From: Halobellus captivus
Lineage (GTDB): Archaea > Halobacteriota > Halobacteria > Halobacteriales > Haloferacaceae
Reading direction: 5' to 3'
Length of the DNA stretch: 64,000 nt
Assembly (NCBI RefSeq): GCF_007655485.1
Contig: NZ_VJXQ01000002.1
Span: forward strand, 467,424-531,423
Shown one piece after another: positions 41,911 through 51,210 of the stretch (its first letter is position 1; each line of letters opens with the position of its first letter). Below the pieces are notes generated by a model, which ran no database searches, was not told the DNA's origin, and saw nothing but the letters and a program-made list of their open reading frames with translations. The translations under genes and the position numbers were made by a program.

Positions 41911-43245
41911 ATGGCAACTGTCGAGGCTGGTCTCCGAAACGAGGACGGTGATCCCACGATTGCAGTCTACGGACTCGGGAAGATGGGTCTCCCTCTCGCG
42001 GCTGTTTTGGCTGACACTGGATTCGACGTGTTAGGTGTCGATATCGACGAAGTGGTCACAACAGCCGTGAACAGTGGAGAAAGCCCTGTTTCCGAACCCG
42101 GATTAGATGAGCTAGTCCAGACCTATGGAGGTGACAAGTTGGAAGCTACTACTGAGGGATCCCGTGCAGCGGCCCGTGCTGACGTAATGATCCTCCTCGT
42201 TCCGACTGTCCTCGATGACCACAACGATCCAAACCTCGATCCTGTAATGAGGGCCGCGGCTGACATCTCTGAGGGGCTAACTGATGGGGATCTCGTCATC
42301 TTAGAGAGTACAGTCCCACCAAAGACCACGAGTGGTCCATTCACGGAGGCCCTCGAAACTGAATCGTTGACGGCTGGTGAAGATTTCGGCTTGGCGCACT
42401 GTCCGGAGCGGACGTACTCCGGACGAGTGATCACGGACCTTACGGAGTCGTATCCGAAGATCGTCGGAGGAGTCGACGAGGACAGTACGGCTGCAGCATC
42501 CGCATTATACCAACGATTCAATGCACCAGGGGTCATCGAACTCGGGAGCGCGACCGCGGCTGAGGCAGTAAAAGTCTTCGAGGGAGTCTACCGAGACACC
42601 AACATTGCCCTAGCGAACGAACTCGGGATGGTTTGTGAGGACTGGGAACTGGACGCGCACGAGGTGTTTGAAGCCGCAAATACTCAGCCGTTCTGTGATA
42701 TCCACGTTCCGGGAATCGGTGTCGGCGGTCACTGTATTCCGGTCTACCCGCACTTCGTTATTGGTGGGTCTCGCGAAACACCCCTCCTTGAGACAGCAAG
42801 AGCGGTTAATGATCGAATGCCGGGCCATGCTGTGGACATTCTTGCAGGCACCCTTGCTGGACACGGATGCGAACTCTCTAACGCAACAATCCTTGTTCTT
42901 GGCATTACATACCGTCCTGGAGTCAAAGAACTCCGTTACGCACCCGCACTTGATCTTGTCAAAAGATTACGTGAAGAGGGTGCGAAAGTCTTCGCGCACG
43001 ACCCACTGATCGACGATGAAACTATGTCTGAGATTGGCGCGAAAGCAGTCCATTCACCAATAGTTCAAAACATCGATGGTGTTGTGCTCGCTACTGGCCA
43101 CGAGCAGTACCGCGATCTGAATCTCAGCGAACTTCGTGACGCGATGCGAACACCCGTGTTCGTAGACGGACGTGCGTTCTTTGACCCCGAGGAGATGGAG
43201 GCGTTCACGTATGCACAGATTGCGAATGGCGAAACCGAAACGTGA
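41911..43245 (+). CDS. Nucleotide-sugar 6-dehydrogenase, WbpA-like (UDP-GlcNAc to UDP-GlcNAcA)
   Basis: A 444-residue UDP-sugar dehydrogenase. The NAD motif is GLGKMG at 21-26. The catalytic Cys275 lies in GVGGHCIPVYP, the form usual for UDP-N-acetylhexosamine dehydrogenases. Three domains are present: NAD-binding (about 14-190), a central dimer domain (about 200-300) and a UDP-binding domain (about 320-430), with ITYRPGVKELRYAP. It makes a UDP-N-acetyl uronic acid by two successive oxidations. The WbpB-, WbpE- and WbpD-like genes 3-5 kb downstream would use its product. UDP-glucose as substrate is the alternative. Confidence 0.82.
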   Translation: MATVEAGLRNEDGDPTIAVYGLGKMGLPLAAVLADTGFDVLGVDIDEVVTTAVNSGESPVSEPGLDELVQTYGGDKLEATTEGSRAAARADVMILLVPTVLDDHNDPNLDPVMRAAADISEGLTDGDLVILESTVPPKTTSGPFTEALETESLTAGEDFGLAHCPERTYSGRVITDLTESYPKIVGGVDEDSTAAASALYQRFNAPGVIELGSATAAEAVKVFEGVYRDTNIALANELGMVCEDWELDAHEVFEAANTQPFCDIHVPGIGVGGHCIPVYPHFVIGGSRETPLLETARAVNDRMPGHAVDILAGTLAGHGCELSNATILVLGITYRPGVKELRYAPALDLVKRLREEGAKVFAHDPLIDDETMSEIGAKAVHSPIVQNIDGVVLATGHEQYRDLNLSELRDAMRTPVFVDGRAFFDPEEMEAFTYAQIANGETET

Positions 43246-43248
43246 GGG

Positions 43249-45303
43249 TCACGTATAGTAATTGCCGATAGACGCCGGGCCCGCAACTGACTCTACGATG
43301 TACATCTGATACCAGATTTCGAATGCAACGATTTTCCAGAGCAATTTATAGTGGGGAACAAGATCACTTGTTGGTGTTCGATGGAGTAAGTCCCGAAGGT
43401 ATTTCTCATCGATGAATCCCTGATGGACGATATGTGCGTCGTCAAGTATCGCTTTTGCGTGCGGAAGCAACTGACCCTTGGCGAATTGGTACGTCGGCAT
43501 CGTAAATCCCTGTTTGTCTTTTTCGAAGACTGTCGCCGGGAGCTTTGAGCGCATCGCGTCACGAAGTACTGTTTTTCCGATGTCGACATCTCCCCTCGTC
43601 GTGTCGAATTTTTCGGACAACGGCAATGAGAACGCAACGTTAATCATCTCGTTATCCAAGAAGGGCACTCTCGACTCCAAGGAATGTGCCATACTCATCC
43701 GATCTTCGACGAAAAGGAAATCGTTCGGAAGTTTCACACAGAAGTCCCACCGTAGCCCTTGTTCCCTCAATTTGAGAGTATGATCGTCGTGAGGATGGTT
43801 ACGTTCGATGACTTCGGTCGTCTGAAAGTTATCCTGCAATTCACGACCGAACGCCCGTTTTCGGTAGAAATCAAGGTCACCAAGGACATCACTACTGTTC
43901 AAAAGGACGTAGAGCGTCGTCGGGTCATCGACGTGAGAAGTTGTCTCAAGGTCCTCGAGAAGATCATCATTCGACAGATCGCCGTTTTCAATCTGTGTCA
44001 TCGCGATCTGCTCTGCATTCTGTGACAGCGTATCGATGGTACGAGCTGTTCCTCCCTGATCTTGGAGAAGATCATCATTCGTCACCTCTCCAGTTTCGGT
44101 TTGTGCCGACGCGACCTGTACCGCGTGTTTTGATGGAGTGCCTGCCGAGGCGGCGATCGCGGAGTGCTGGAGGTCTTCTAGCTCCTGAAGCCGATTGAAT
44201 CGATACACGTAGCCACCAAAGAGTTCGTCCGCACCCAACCCGCCAAGTGCGACTGTGACGTGATTTCGCATCTCTTCGGCCACGTAGTACGGATAGAGAT
44301 TACGCTTTGGTTCGTCAGCGTGCCAAATCATTTCGGGGAAATCCTCGATGAATTCACCGTCGATCTGGAGTTCGTGGTGCTGTGTGCCGAAATGGTCCGC
44401 GATGGCCCTCGCATCCTCTCGCTCATCCCAGATCTGGTCCTCAAATCCCATACAGAACGTATGAATTGGGTCATCCGTGAGTTCGTCAGCCATCGCGACG
44501 ACGCTACTCGTATCGAGTCCTCCGGAGAGATAGAACCCCACGGGAACGTCGCTGACTAACTGACGTCTGACTGCGTTCCGCAACGCACTCTGAACTGCAA
44601 CGGCAGGATTTGGCGGGGGATCACTCACGGCCATAGACAGGTCCCAGTATCTATTTTCATCTACTTGCCACGCCTCTCCTGAGCGCTCTATTACGGCGTA
44701 CGTTCCCGGTTGGATCGTCTCGATTCCATCGAAGAGCGTTGTATGAGATGGTGAATACCGTAGCTGGAGGAAGTACTGGAGCGCGTCTGTATCGACAGCG
44801 GGTTCGACGAGTCCACTACGGAGAATCGCCTTCGGTTCGCTTGCAAAAAGTACACACCCATCGACATATGCCACGTGAAGGGGCTTGATACCCGTACGAT
44901 CGCGAGCGAGAATTAAGCGTTCGGTGGATGCATCCCATAGTGCTACTGCGAACATCCCATTCAGCCGTTCGAAAACCTCCTCTCCCCACTCCTCGTAGCC
45001 GTGGACAAGTACTTCCGTATCAGTTGCCGTCGTGAAGGTGTGGCCTACAGATTCAAGCGCTCTCCGTAGTGGTTGAAAATTGTAGATCTCGCCGTTGTAC
45101 ACGACAGTGATATCTCCATCTTCGTTGTAAATCGGCTGATCACCGCCCCCAACGTCGATGACTCGTAATCGCTGGTTGGACAACATCACATCGTTGTCGA
45201 CGTGGCTCCCGGTAGACTCGGGTCCCCGATGCCTCTGTGAAGACGCCATCTCATCGAGAATTGCTTCGTCTACGATGCCAGCCGCACCACAGATGCCACA
45301 CAT
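43249..45303 (-). CDS. Asparagine synthase-type amidotransferase with a repeat insertion
   Basis: A 684-residue glutamine-dependent amidotransferase. Cys2 (MCGICGAAGIV) is the glutaminase nucleophile. The glutaminase domain (1-200) has VVYNGEIYNF, and the synthetase domain has the ATP-pyrophosphatase loop YLSGGLDTSSV. Between about residues 385 and 470 there is an insertion with a 36-residue internal duplication (NDDLLQD and NDDLLED marks). It makes asparagine or an amidated uronic acid; the glycan setting favours the latter. It lies 1 nt after the epimerase stop, so the two are co-transcribed. The start at 45303 is fixed by the N-terminal Cys. Confidence 0.88.
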   Translation of the reverse strand: MCGICGAAGIVDEAILDEMASSQRHRGPESTGSHVDNDVMLSNQRLRVIDVGGGDQPIYNEDGDITVVYNGEIYNFQPLRRALESVGHTFTTATDTEVLVHGYEEWGEEVFERLNGMFAVALWDASTERLILARDRTGIKPLHVAYVDGCVLFASEPKAILRSGLVEPAVDTDALQYFLQLRYSPSHTTLFDGIETIQPGTYAVIERSGEAWQVDENRYWDLSMAVSDPPPNPAVAVQSALRNAVRRQLVSDVPVGFYLSGGLDTSSVVAMADELTDDPIHTFCMGFEDQIWDEREDARAIADHFGTQHHELQIDGEFIEDFPEMIWHADEPKRNLYPYYVAEEMRNHVTVALGGLGADELFGGYVYRFNRLQELEDLQHSAIAASAGTPSKHAVQVASAQTETGEVTNDDLLQDQGGTARTIDTLSQNAEQIAMTQIENGDLSNDDLLEDLETTSHVDDPTTLYVLLNSSDVLGDLDFYRKRAFGRELQDNFQTTEVIERNHPHDDHTLKLREQGLRWDFCVKLPNDFLFVEDRMSMAHSLESRVPFLDNEMINVAFSLPLSEKFDTTRGDVDIGKTVLRDAMRSKLPATVFEKDKQGFTMPTYQFAKGQLLPHAKAILDDAHIVHQGFIDEKYLRDLLHRTPTSDLVPHYKLLWKIVAFEIWYQMYIVESVAGPASIGNYYT

Positions 45304-45304
45304 A

Positions 45305-46213
45305 TTATATGTCCAAGTCCTCCTCCATCCATTCGTAGGTCTGCTGAAGTCCCTCTCGGAAGGACGTATCCGGTTTGTCACCGAACAAGCCCTCGAATTT
45401 GCTCATATCCGCATAGAAATCGTCAATTTCATCAGGTCGCTGGGGTTTTCGGTCAATATCCGGCTCGACGTCTACGACATCCGCCATTTCGTGGATTGCA
45501 TCGAGAATGGCAGTTTCTTTTCCGCGACCCATATTTATGATCTCATTCTTGACATCGCCTTCCAAGCCCTCGACGATGTAGGACGTGATATCGCGTACGT
45601 AAACGAAGTCCCGTGTCTGCTGACCGTCACCGGTCACGAATACCCCCTTGTCTTGAGCAAGCCGTGAGAGAACAACGGGAACCAATGCACCCGATTCCGG
45701 GTGTTGGTAGGGACCGTATACGTTGAAAAATCGAAAGACGAGATAGTCGAGGTCGTACAGTTCGTTGTATACCTCGAGATACTCCTCGATAGAGTGCTTC
45801 GCGACACCGTACGGTGACTGCGGAGCTGCTGGGTGATCTTCAGGCACAGGCACTTCTTCGACTTCACCGACGAGCGAGGAAGCTGAGGAGAAAAACACTT
45901 TTTCGACATCGTGCTCGCGAGCTGCGTCAAGGATATTTAGGGATCCAATAATGTTGATCTCGGCGTTCAGGTTCGGGTTTTCCGTACTGGCTGGAAGCGG
46001 ATGCGCAGCGAGGTGAGCGATGACGTCAATACCCTTTATGACCTCGTTAACTCGATCATCATTCGTAATGTCGACCTTCTCGAACCGAGCGTTTTCCGGT
46101 TCAGGCTCGAATGATTCGACGTCACATGCGATGACCTCGTGCTCTGTTCCGGCAAGTTCGTCAAGGAGGTTCCGACCGACAAACCCAGACGCACCAAAAA
46201 CGGCAACCTTCAT
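45305..46213 (-). CDS. NAD-dependent sugar epimerase (extended SDR)
   Basis: A 302-residue extended SDR with GASGFVGRN as the NAD motif, SSASSLVGEV as the catalytic-Ser region, and YGVAKHSIEE as YxxxK. GDGQQTRDFVYVRD is typical of nucleotide-sugar 4-epimerases. It leads the operon with the asparagine synthase-like gene and is divergent from the acetyltransferase. On the minus strand, CTTTAATC at 46235-46242 is 22-29 nt upstream of the start. Confidence 0.87.
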   Translation of the reverse strand: MKVAVFGASGFVGRNLLDELAGTEHEVIACDVESFEPEPENARFEKVDITNDDRVNEVIKGIDVIAHLAAHPLPASTENPNLNAEINIIGSLNILDAAREHDVEKVFFSSASSLVGEVEEVPVPEDHPAAPQSPYGVAKHSIEEYLEVYNELYDLDYLVFRFFNVYGPYQHPESGALVPVVLSRLAQDKGVFVTGDGQQTRDFVYVRDITSYIVEGLEGDVKNEIINMGRGKETAILDAIHEMADVVDVEPDIDRKPQRPDEIDDFYADMSKFEGLFGDKPDTSFREGLQQTYEWMEEDLDI

Positions 46214-46234
46214 ACGATGAGGTGGTCTGGCTCA

Positions 46235-46242
46235 GATTAAAG
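46235..46242 (-). promoter_or_regulatory. TATA-like box of the epimerase-asnB operon
   Basis: On the minus strand the sequence reads CTTTAATC, 22-29 nt upstream of the ATG at 46213. Its plus-strand partner lies 20 nt away, so the region is a compact divergent promoter. Confidence 0.5.
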
Positions 46243-46261
46243 TTGTTTGGAATACCGACGA

Positions 46262-46269
46262 GATTTAGT
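46262..46269 (+). promoter_or_regulatory. TATA-like box of the acetyltransferase-aminotransferase-dehydrogenase operon
   Basis: GATTTAGT lies 24-31 nt upstream of the ATG at 46293, consistent with a leaderless transcript. Confidence 0.45.
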
Positions 46270-46292
46270 AGGGTGACCCTAAACCCGTCGAT

Positions 46293-46868
46293 ATGAACGA
46301 TGTGACGTCGGAACTTACTGTTTCTCCCGATGCGACTGTCGGGATGAGTTACGACCCCGAGTCGTCACCACCGGAAATCGGTCCTGACAGCGTTATCAGA
46401 AGTGGAACGGTGATTTACGACGACGTCGTCGCGGGCGAGTCCCTTCAGACAGGCCATAATGCACTCATTCGAGAGCTGACGACACTCGGTGCTAACTGCC
46501 TCATAGGTACCAATGCCGTCGTTGATGGACGATCTGATCTCGGCGATGGCGTTAGTCTCCAAACTGGTGCGTACGTCCCAAGCGAAACGACGCTCGGGGA
46601 CCGCGTCTTTCTCGGGCCACACGCCACGCTGCTGAACGATCCATATCCGGTTCGTAAAGACGCGGATCTAACCGGGCCAGTCGTCGAATCTGATGCTTCG
46701 ATCGGCGCGAACTCGACCGTACTCCCTGGTGTGACTGTCGGGAAGGGAGCGTTCGTTGCCGCTGGCTCGATCGTTACTAATGACGTACCCGAACGGACAC
46801 TCGCCGTTGGAAATCCAGCCGAGAAGCGTCCACTTCCTGACGAACTCGATGGAGGGAATAACCTGTGA
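46293..46868 (+). CDS. WbpD-like sugar N-acetyltransferase (hexapeptide repeat)
   Basis: A 191-residue left-handed beta-helix protein. Hexapeptide repeats run through IGPDSVIRSGTVIYDD, LGANCLIGTNAVVDG and VGKGAFVAAGSIVT, with FLGPHATLLNDPY giving the catalytic His. In the diacetamido-uronic acid pathway such an enzyme acetylates the 3-amino group of UDP-GlcNAc(3NH2)A. It starts the three-gene overlapping operon with an aminotransferase and a dehydrogenase, which supports that role. Other O- or N-acetyl acceptors remain possible. Confidence 0.8.
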   Translation: MNDVTSELTVSPDATVGMSYDPESSPPEIGPDSVIRSGTVIYDDVVAGESLQTGHNALIRELTTLGANCLIGTNAVVDGRSDLGDGVSLQTGAYVPSETTLGDRVFLGPHATLLNDPYPVRKDADLTGPVVESDASIGANSTVLPGVTVGKGAFVAAGSIVTNDVPERTLAVGNPAEKRPLPDELDGGNNL

Positions 46869-47953
46869 GCATTCCGATCGCCAATCCTCAGATCTCTGAA
46901 ACAGCTAAAAAAGCAGTGAGCGACGTCTTGGATTCAGGAATGCTCGCAGATGGAGAGGTCGTCCGCGAGTTCGAATCGGAGTTCGCTGACTTCGTTGGTA
47001 CTGATCACGCTGTTGCAACCTCGAACGGAACCACCGCTCTGCAGGTTATGCTGGAAGCGGCCGGGATCGGTGAAGGGGATATCGTGCTTACCACGCCGTT
47101 CTCGTTTATTGCAAGTACAAATGCGATCGTACACGCGGGAGCGGAGCCGGTCTTCGCCGATATCGATCCGGAAACGTACAATCTCGATCCGGAAGCTGCC
47201 AGAGAAGTCATTGAATCCCGCGGGGACGTCGATGCTGTGCTGCCTGTACACCTTTATGGGTTGCCGGCAGATATGGATGCCTTTCAGAGACTTGCAGCAG
47301 AGTACGATCTGCTTCTTTTTGAGGATGCTGCACAGGCACACGGGGCGACTTCTGACGGAGATCAAGTCGGGTCCATCGGTGATGCTGCGGCGTTCTCATT
47401 CTATCCGACCAAGAATATGACGACAGGTGAAGGCGGGATGATCACCACCGACGACGACGAGGTTGCTTCACGCGCTCGGCAATTGTGTAATCACGGACGT
47501 GTCGACTCGTACAAACACGAATACGTCGGATATAATTTTCGTATGACGAATATCCAAGCAGCGATCGGTCTGGATCAGCTCGGACGGCTTCCGGAGTGGA
47601 TCAAGGCCCGCCAAAAGAAGGCATCGTATCTCACTAATCGACTTTCAGATGCTGATATAATATCCCCGACAATTCCAGGCGATCGTACTCACTCGTTTCA
47701 CCAGTATACGATTCAAGTTGCTGATCGAAGTGGGATGACTGATACACTTGACGAGCACAATGTCGGATACGGCGTGTACTACCCGCTACCGATACCGGAC
47801 CAGCCAGCGTATGAATACGACTGTGATATCCCAGTCACACAAAAAGCCAGCGAGAGTGTACTTTCAATTCCGGTCCATCCCCAGGTTTCTGAGGTTGACC
47901 TCGATGTCATTGCTGACACAGTCGAAGCCGAGGCAGTTGAGGTGGCACAATGA
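46865..47953 (+). CDS. WbpE-like DegT-family sugar aminotransferase
   Basis: A 362-residue PLP aminotransferase. Lys183 in SFYPTKNMTTGEGGM binds the cofactor; FEDAAQAHGAT and NHGRVDSYKHEYVGYNFRM are typical of the 3-keto-uronate aminotransferases. It begins with GTG, overlapping the acetyltransferase stop codon by four bases (GTGA), so it is translationally coupled. In the pathway it makes the 3-amino group that the upstream gene product acetylates. It is paralogous to the gene at 40696. Confidence 0.85.
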   Translation: MSIPIANPQISETAKKAVSDVLDSGMLADGEVVREFESEFADFVGTDHAVATSNGTTALQVMLEAAGIGEGDIVLTTPFSFIASTNAIVHAGAEPVFADIDPETYNLDPEAAREVIESRGDVDAVLPVHLYGLPADMDAFQRLAAEYDLLLFEDAAQAHGATSDGDQVGSIGDAAAFSFYPTKNMTTGEGGMITTDDDEVASRARQLCNHGRVDSYKHEYVGYNFRMTNIQAAIGLDQLGRLPEWIKARQKKASYLTNRLSDADIISPTIPGDRTHSFHQYTIQVADRSGMTDTLDEHNVGYGVYYPLPIPDQPAYEYDCDIPVTQKASESVLSIPVHPQVSEVDLDVIADTVEAEAVEVAQ

Positions 47954-48924
47954 GTTCGTCCGATCGTGATCCACTCCCCGTCGCTGTGATCGGTGCGGGT
48001 AATATGGGGTCGAACCATATTCGCGTATATGACGAGCTGCCGGAAGCAGAGTTAGTCGAGGTCGTCGAAACCAATCCCGAGACTGCCGCGAGTGTTCAAA
48101 AGGAATACAACGTCCGTGTACTCGACGACGTCGGCGATATCGAGTACGCTCAGGCGGTATCGATTGCGGTCCCCAACGAACTCCACCTCCCCGTGGCACG
48201 GCAGTGCATCGCCGAACTTGAGTTAGATATTCTCGTCGAAAAACCGCTAGCAAGTACTGTGGAGGCAGCGCAGGAAATCGTCAAGCTCGCGGACGATTAC
48301 GACGCAATTCTGCAGGTAGGCCATATAGAGCGCTACAATCCAGCGATACAGGTCGTCGAAGACATTCTCGACAGTCAAGACGTGATTGCCATCGAAGCCC
48401 ATCGACTCGGGCCGTTCCACGAGCACCTAGTGGATCAAAGTGTCGTCATTGATCTGATGATTCACGACATAGATGTTATTAATTCGCTCGTTGAAGCACC
48501 TGTTAGCCGAATTGATGCAGTCGGTGCGGCAAAACGGTCAGAAGATCTTGACCACGCAATCGCAAACTTCCAGTTCCAAGACGGGACCCTCGGGACCGTC
48601 GTGTCGAGCCACGTTACGCATGGGAAAGTTAGGGAACTCGACGTGACTACGCAGGACGCGTACATTTCATTGAATTACCAACAACAGCGCGTTGTCATCC
48701 AGCAGCGCGGTACCGAACAGATGACTGTTTTGAATAACAAGACAGGATATCGAACAGAGACCATCACAGAAACGCCATTCGTTAGTACCTGCGAACCACT
48801 TAAGAACGAACTAGAAGACTTCGTCAAGTGCGTACACGAACGGTCAACCCCTCTTGTCGATGGGGAAACCGGAGCGCAGGCCGTCGACATAGCGTCGAGA
48901 GTTCTCGAATCGATAGAAGGATAG
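47950..48924 (+). CDS. Gfo/Idh/MocA-family dehydrogenase, WbpB-like (UDP-GlcNAcA 3-dehydrogenase)
   Basis: A 324-residue NAD(P)-dependent oxidoreductase. The N-terminal Rossmann motif is GAGNMGSNHIRVY; LVEKPLAST contains the EKP motif of the family and SHVTHGKVRELDVTT lies in the C-terminal substrate domain. As the WbpB homologue it would oxidise C3 of UDP-GlcNAcA to give the keto sugar that WbpE aminates. The ATG overlaps the aminotransferase stop by four bases, so this operon is tightly coupled. It is about 320 residues long, as usual. Confidence 0.83.
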   Translation: MSSSDRDPLPVAVIGAGNMGSNHIRVYDELPEAELVEVVETNPETAASVQKEYNVRVLDDVGDIEYAQAVSIAVPNELHLPVARQCIAELELDILVEKPLASTVEAAQEIVKLADDYDAILQVGHIERYNPAIQVVEDILDSQDVIAIEAHRLGPFHEHLVDQSVVIDLMIHDIDVINSLVEAPVSRIDAVGAAKRSEDLDHAIANFQFQDGTLGTVVSSHVTHGKVRELDVTTQDAYISLNYQQQRVVIQQRGTEQMTVLNNKTGYRTETITETPFVSTCEPLKNELEDFVKCVHERSTPLVDGETGAQAVDIASRVLESIEG

Positions 48925-49158
48925 TTGTAACTAGAGACACTCGCCTAGTGAAATTGGTGCTTATTGCTACAGTCTTGATCTATCTGGACACACGGTTTAC
49001 ATAGAAGCAACTACAGATAGTTTTGCATCGACCGCAGTACTCGCCATAGCTGGCAGGGCGCGACTGACTATGCTTTCGCGTCGATTCACCCTATGATCCG
49101 GCAGAGCGGGAATATAATCACACTACCAGTACCGTCCCCAAGAGATTTAGAGGAACCG

Positions 49159-50259
49159 CTAGTTCTCGAGTTCATCGTACGGCACGACGTAGAATCCGGG
49201 GTACTCTTCGCTCAGTTCCTCCGGCGTGAGTTCGAGGATGTGGGTCGCGTTCCTGTGTTCCGTGACGTAGTACCGGTAGATGTAGTCATCCGCCCCGAAA
49301 CGTCGCTTGAAGTTGTAGAGTCCCGTCTGGGAGAACCAGGTGCCACCGAAGTTATACTTCGAGTAGCCGTTCTCCACAGCCCACTGGAGGCTCTCGTAGA
49401 CCCCGAGGTTTGTCGCACCCGTGTTCCGGTGCTTCATCTCGATTGCTGGCTGGTAGTACTGGAGTTTCTCACCGTGACAAAGTTCCACGATGCCCATAAT
49501 GACGTCGTCGTTCAGCGTTACGTACCGCAACTGAGCGTCATCTCCAAAGATGTCGAACAACCGCTCGAAGTACTCCTTATCCTTCAGACCGCCGCCTGAC
49601 CGCACGACGGCGTCGTCGTAACCCTTGCCGAGCATCTCGCCTTTGTAGATCTCGTAGAATTGGTCAAGTCTCTCGCCCGCTTCCCGGGTGAGGCCGACGG
49701 TGACGTCCGACTCCTTGGCGTCACGGACACTCCGGCGACAGCTCTTGGAAAATCGATCCGAGAACAGACGCTTTTTGACGTTCTCGTCGGCGGTTGGAGA
49801 GGGAATGTCGATAATTTGGCCAGCGCGCTCGTCGAGGTACGTGTAGTCGATGGTGTCCTCGTAGAAGTACGGATCTGTTTCGTAGGGAGAGACGATAACG
49901 TTCGAGAGGACCGTATCGTTCTCTTCTGCGAACCACGTGAACTCATCAAGGAGTCCGCGGCGAACCTCACGTTTCGTTTCGGGGTTAAGTTTGGGGCTGA
50001 GGACAATTCCCCCGTAACTCCCGAAATACGGCGAGGAATTGATGACGTTCCCAAGGGAGTTCTCTTTTAACACCAGCGGAAACGCACCAACGAGTTTCCG
50101 TTCTTCGATAGCACCGAGAAAGACGGCATCCGCATCTAGCCAGTCAGCGATGAATTCGATGTAGGACCGACGGTTGTAGGCGCTAGCTACCGGGTCCCGC
50201 TCCACGAGTCTGTCGAACTCGTGGAGCCACCGGTCCTCAGTGATGAGTCTTGTTTCCAT
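49159..50259 (-). CDS. FemAB/GNAT-fold acyltransferase
   Basis: A 366-residue protein that resembles the FemAB/BioF2 branch of the GNAT superfamily. Two tandem half-domains can be seen. The C-terminal one has GIVELCHGEKLQYYQPAIEMKHRNTG, in two parts, then VYESLQWAVENGYSKYNFGGT, the hallmark of these enzymes. Relatives add amino acids to cell-wall or glycan precursors. Its position at the end of a GT4, NeuD-like and GH43-like operon suggests modification of a glycan sugar. The acyl donor is unknown. Confidence 0.75.
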   Translation of the reverse strand: METRLITEDRWLHEFDRLVERDPVASAYNRRSYIEFIADWLDADAVFLGAIEERKLVGAFPLVLKENSLGNVINSSPYFGSYGGIVLSPKLNPETKREVRRGLLDEFTWFAEENDTVLSNVIVSPYETDPYFYEDTIDYTYLDERAGQIIDIPSPTADENVKKRLFSDRFSKSCRRSVRDAKESDVTVGLTREAGERLDQFYEIYKGEMLGKGYDDAVVRSGGGLKDKEYFERLFDIFGDDAQLRYVTLNDDVIMGIVELCHGEKLQYYQPAIEMKHRNTGATNLGVYESLQWAVENGYSKYNFGGTWFSQTGLYNFKRRFGADDYIYRYYVTEHRNATHILELTPEELSEEYPGFYVVPYDELEN

Positions 50260-50294
50260 TTCGTTTGGTCGTGAGTAGCCTACAGTAAAACGGG

Positions 50295-51206
50295 TTACGT
50301 TCGTTGAGCGAGGCCGAAGCCCTCTCGGCCGTAGTCATTCCCGTTGTAGAACATATACTCGGCTTCGTCGTGCTCGATGACGTAGGGGTACGCCTGGAGG
50401 TCAGAATCCCACCCATCGTCTGAGATAGATATCCCCGTTTGGTCGTCGTATCGGGTCCAGTTGAGCCCGTCCGCCGATGTCGCGTATCCGATCCGGTAAC
50501 CGTGATTGTCCGTCGCGTACGAGTACCACATCTCGAACCCGTCTTCGGTCTGTCTAACGCAGGGTCGTGCGATGGCCCACTCTCCGTCGTGTTCGTAGTC
50601 GATGGCGATAGTTCCCTCGCGGGTCCACGTCAGGCCGTCGTCTGATTCCGCGTACTTGATGTGGTAGTTTGGTCGGACACCGGTCTCGTAGTCGACCCAG
50701 CCGGTCGCGGACGTGTACCACATCCGGAACATCCCGTCTACGACTTCGACATCAGATGAGAGCGTCATATAGGGGTCGACGTCGTTCCGGGCGAGGTGGG
50801 GACCCCGGGAACGTTTCTCGAAAGTTTCGCCGCCGTCGGTGCTTACGCCGAGTCCGACGCAGGCGTAATAGGAGACACGCTTTCCCTGCATCCACCCAAT
50901 ATAGTAGAGGTGGGTTTCCTCTCCGATCTGGACGACGGACGATGGATAGACTCCACTGTCGTCGAACATACCGAGGGATCCGAGTTTGAGCACGGGTTCC
51001 TTGCTTACACGAAGTGGATTCGTCGGGTCCGAGATGTCGATATCGACGAATCCGGTCTGGCTCATATTGTCCTCGTTCCGTCCAGCAAAGAATACGCGGT
51101 ACCGGTCACCGGAGAGGTGGAGCGGGGTGGGTAATTGCGCGTGGGTTTCCATCCAGTCGAAGGTTTCAGTCGGTTCGAAGATGCGGCCGAGTTTGTTCCA
51201 TGACAT
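50295..51206 (-). CDS. GH43/GH32-like five-bladed beta-propeller protein
   Basis: A 303-residue protein without a signal peptide. Repeated propeller strands are visible: RVFFAGRNEDNMSQ, HLYYIGWMQGKRV, MWYTSATGWVDYETG, MWYSYATDNHGYR and EYMFYNGNDYGREG. This is the fold of GH43/GH32-type glycosidases and of related glycan-binding proteins found in sugar loci. The nucleophile and acid residues cannot be placed by eye. It lies 4 nt after the acetyltransferase gene. Cytoplasmic placement suggests a role on nucleotide sugars or lipid-linked glycan, not extracellular degradation. Confidence 0.75.
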   Translation of the reverse strand: MSWNKLGRIFEPTETFDWMETHAQLPTPLHLSGDRYRVFFAGRNEDNMSQTGFVDIDISDPTNPLRVSKEPVLKLGSLGMFDDSGVYPSSVVQIGEETHLYYIGWMQGKRVSYYACVGLGVSTDGGETFEKRSRGPHLARNDVDPYMTLSSDVEVVDGMFRMWYTSATGWVDYETGVRPNYHIKYAESDDGLTWTREGTIAIDYEHDGEWAIARPCVRQTEDGFEMWYSYATDNHGYRIGYATSADGLNWTRYDDQTGISISDDGWDSDLQAYPYVIEHDEAEYMFYNGNDYGREGFGLAQRT

Positions 51207-51210
51207 ATGT

